Source: Bacteroidales bacterium
GTDB taxonomy: Bacteria > Bacteroidota > Bacteroidia > Bacteroidales > UBA932
Assembly: GCA_024402135.1 (NCBI GenBank)
Contig: JAKSJN010000020.1
Coordinates: 1 to 34,848 of the forward strand
Reading direction: 5' to 3'
Length of the DNA stretch: 34,848 nucleotides
This document shows, piece by piece, positions 34,731-34,848 of the stretch (its first letter is position 1; each line of letters opens with the position of its first letter). The notes below the pieces were generated by a model that was not told the origin of the DNA, made no database searches, and saw only the letters and a program-made list of their open reading frames with translations. The position numbers were made by a program, and so were the translations under genes.

Positions 34731-34848
34731 GTGGCGGCGATTTTCCGTTGCCGTCGAGGGCGGCGGCAGATCTTTTCCTACGACGTCTCGCTATCGCTCG
34801 ACCCCACCATTCGCTCCGCTCATGGTCCGTCCCTCTAGTGCCGAGGGT
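34731..34848. other. GC-rich right edge without a recognised gene
   Basis: Base composition changes sharply from the AT-rich promoter region to GC-rich sequence. A plus-strand frame stops with TAG at 34836-34838, but its Arg/Ser-rich translation resembles no family. It may be a repeated intergenic element or the end of a gene beyond the window. Confidence 0.25.

Noticed and set aside
1-34848. CRISPR arrays, tRNA or rRNA genes, insertion sequences, prophage genes
   Set aside because: I looked for regularly spaced repeats, transposase or integrase motifs and cloverleaf or rRNA sequence on both strands and saw none.

Overview
The window looks like a chromosomal segment from a member of the Bacteroidales (phylum Bacteroidota). 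The evidence is three SusC/SusD-type outer-membrane pairs, a one-protein hybrid two-component regulator, lipoproteins with Bacteroidetes-style signal peptides, a DUF6057-like membrane protein, and promoters that repeatedly match the Bacteroidetes consensus (-7 TAnnTTTG with a TTG/TTTG element about 18-21 bases upstream) instead of the E. coli type. I cannot name the genus. No tRNA, rRNA, CRISPR array, transposase or integrase is visible.

Layout. (1) 1-2723: housekeeping genes, all on the minus strand, in the order rplU, rpmA, serS, ruvC, with a good promoter before rplU, a hairpin between rpmA and serS, and a terminator after ruvC. (2) 2760-7761, minus strand: an aspartate-type aminotransferase overlaps an M1 aminopeptidase by one base (TAATG). 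Downstream, a promoter inside the aminopeptidase 3' end drives a small Cys-rich lipoprotein and a MauE/DoxX-like membrane protein with a thioredoxin-like C-terminus. (3) 7905-10757, plus strand: a two-gene unit of a DUF6057-like membrane protein and a lipoprotein that combines a CxxCH (haem c type) motif with beta-propeller repeats. (4) 10807-27846, minus strand: susCD pair 1, an NhaC-type Na+/H+ antiporter with its own promoter, then susCD pairs 2 and 3, which are clear tandem paralogues down to their terminators. (5) 28389-32321, plus strand: a 1310-residue hybrid two-component sensor/regulator, divergent from susC3. (6) 32576-34669, minus strand: a lipoprotein with a fimbrillin-like N-terminal region and a phosphatidylinositol-phospholipase-C-like C-terminal domain that appears to lack its catalytic residues.

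How it works together. Regions 4 and 5 form a polysaccharide (or other oligomer) utilisation locus: SusD lipoproteins capture ligand at the cell surface, SusC TonB-dependent transporters import it, and the hybrid regulator senses a breakdown product in the periplasm and activates the susCD genes. No glycoside hydrolase, lyase, sulfatase or peptidase is encoded between the susCD genes, so the substrate cannot be read from this window.

The most interesting material is the non-coding DNA around susC2 and susC3. It has leader hairpins followed by T-tracts, a candidate short terminated RNA, and an 18-base perfect inverted repeat between the region upstream of susC2 and the leader of susC3. The CxxCH/beta-propeller lipoprotein unit and the PI-PLC-like pseudoenzyme also deserve attention.
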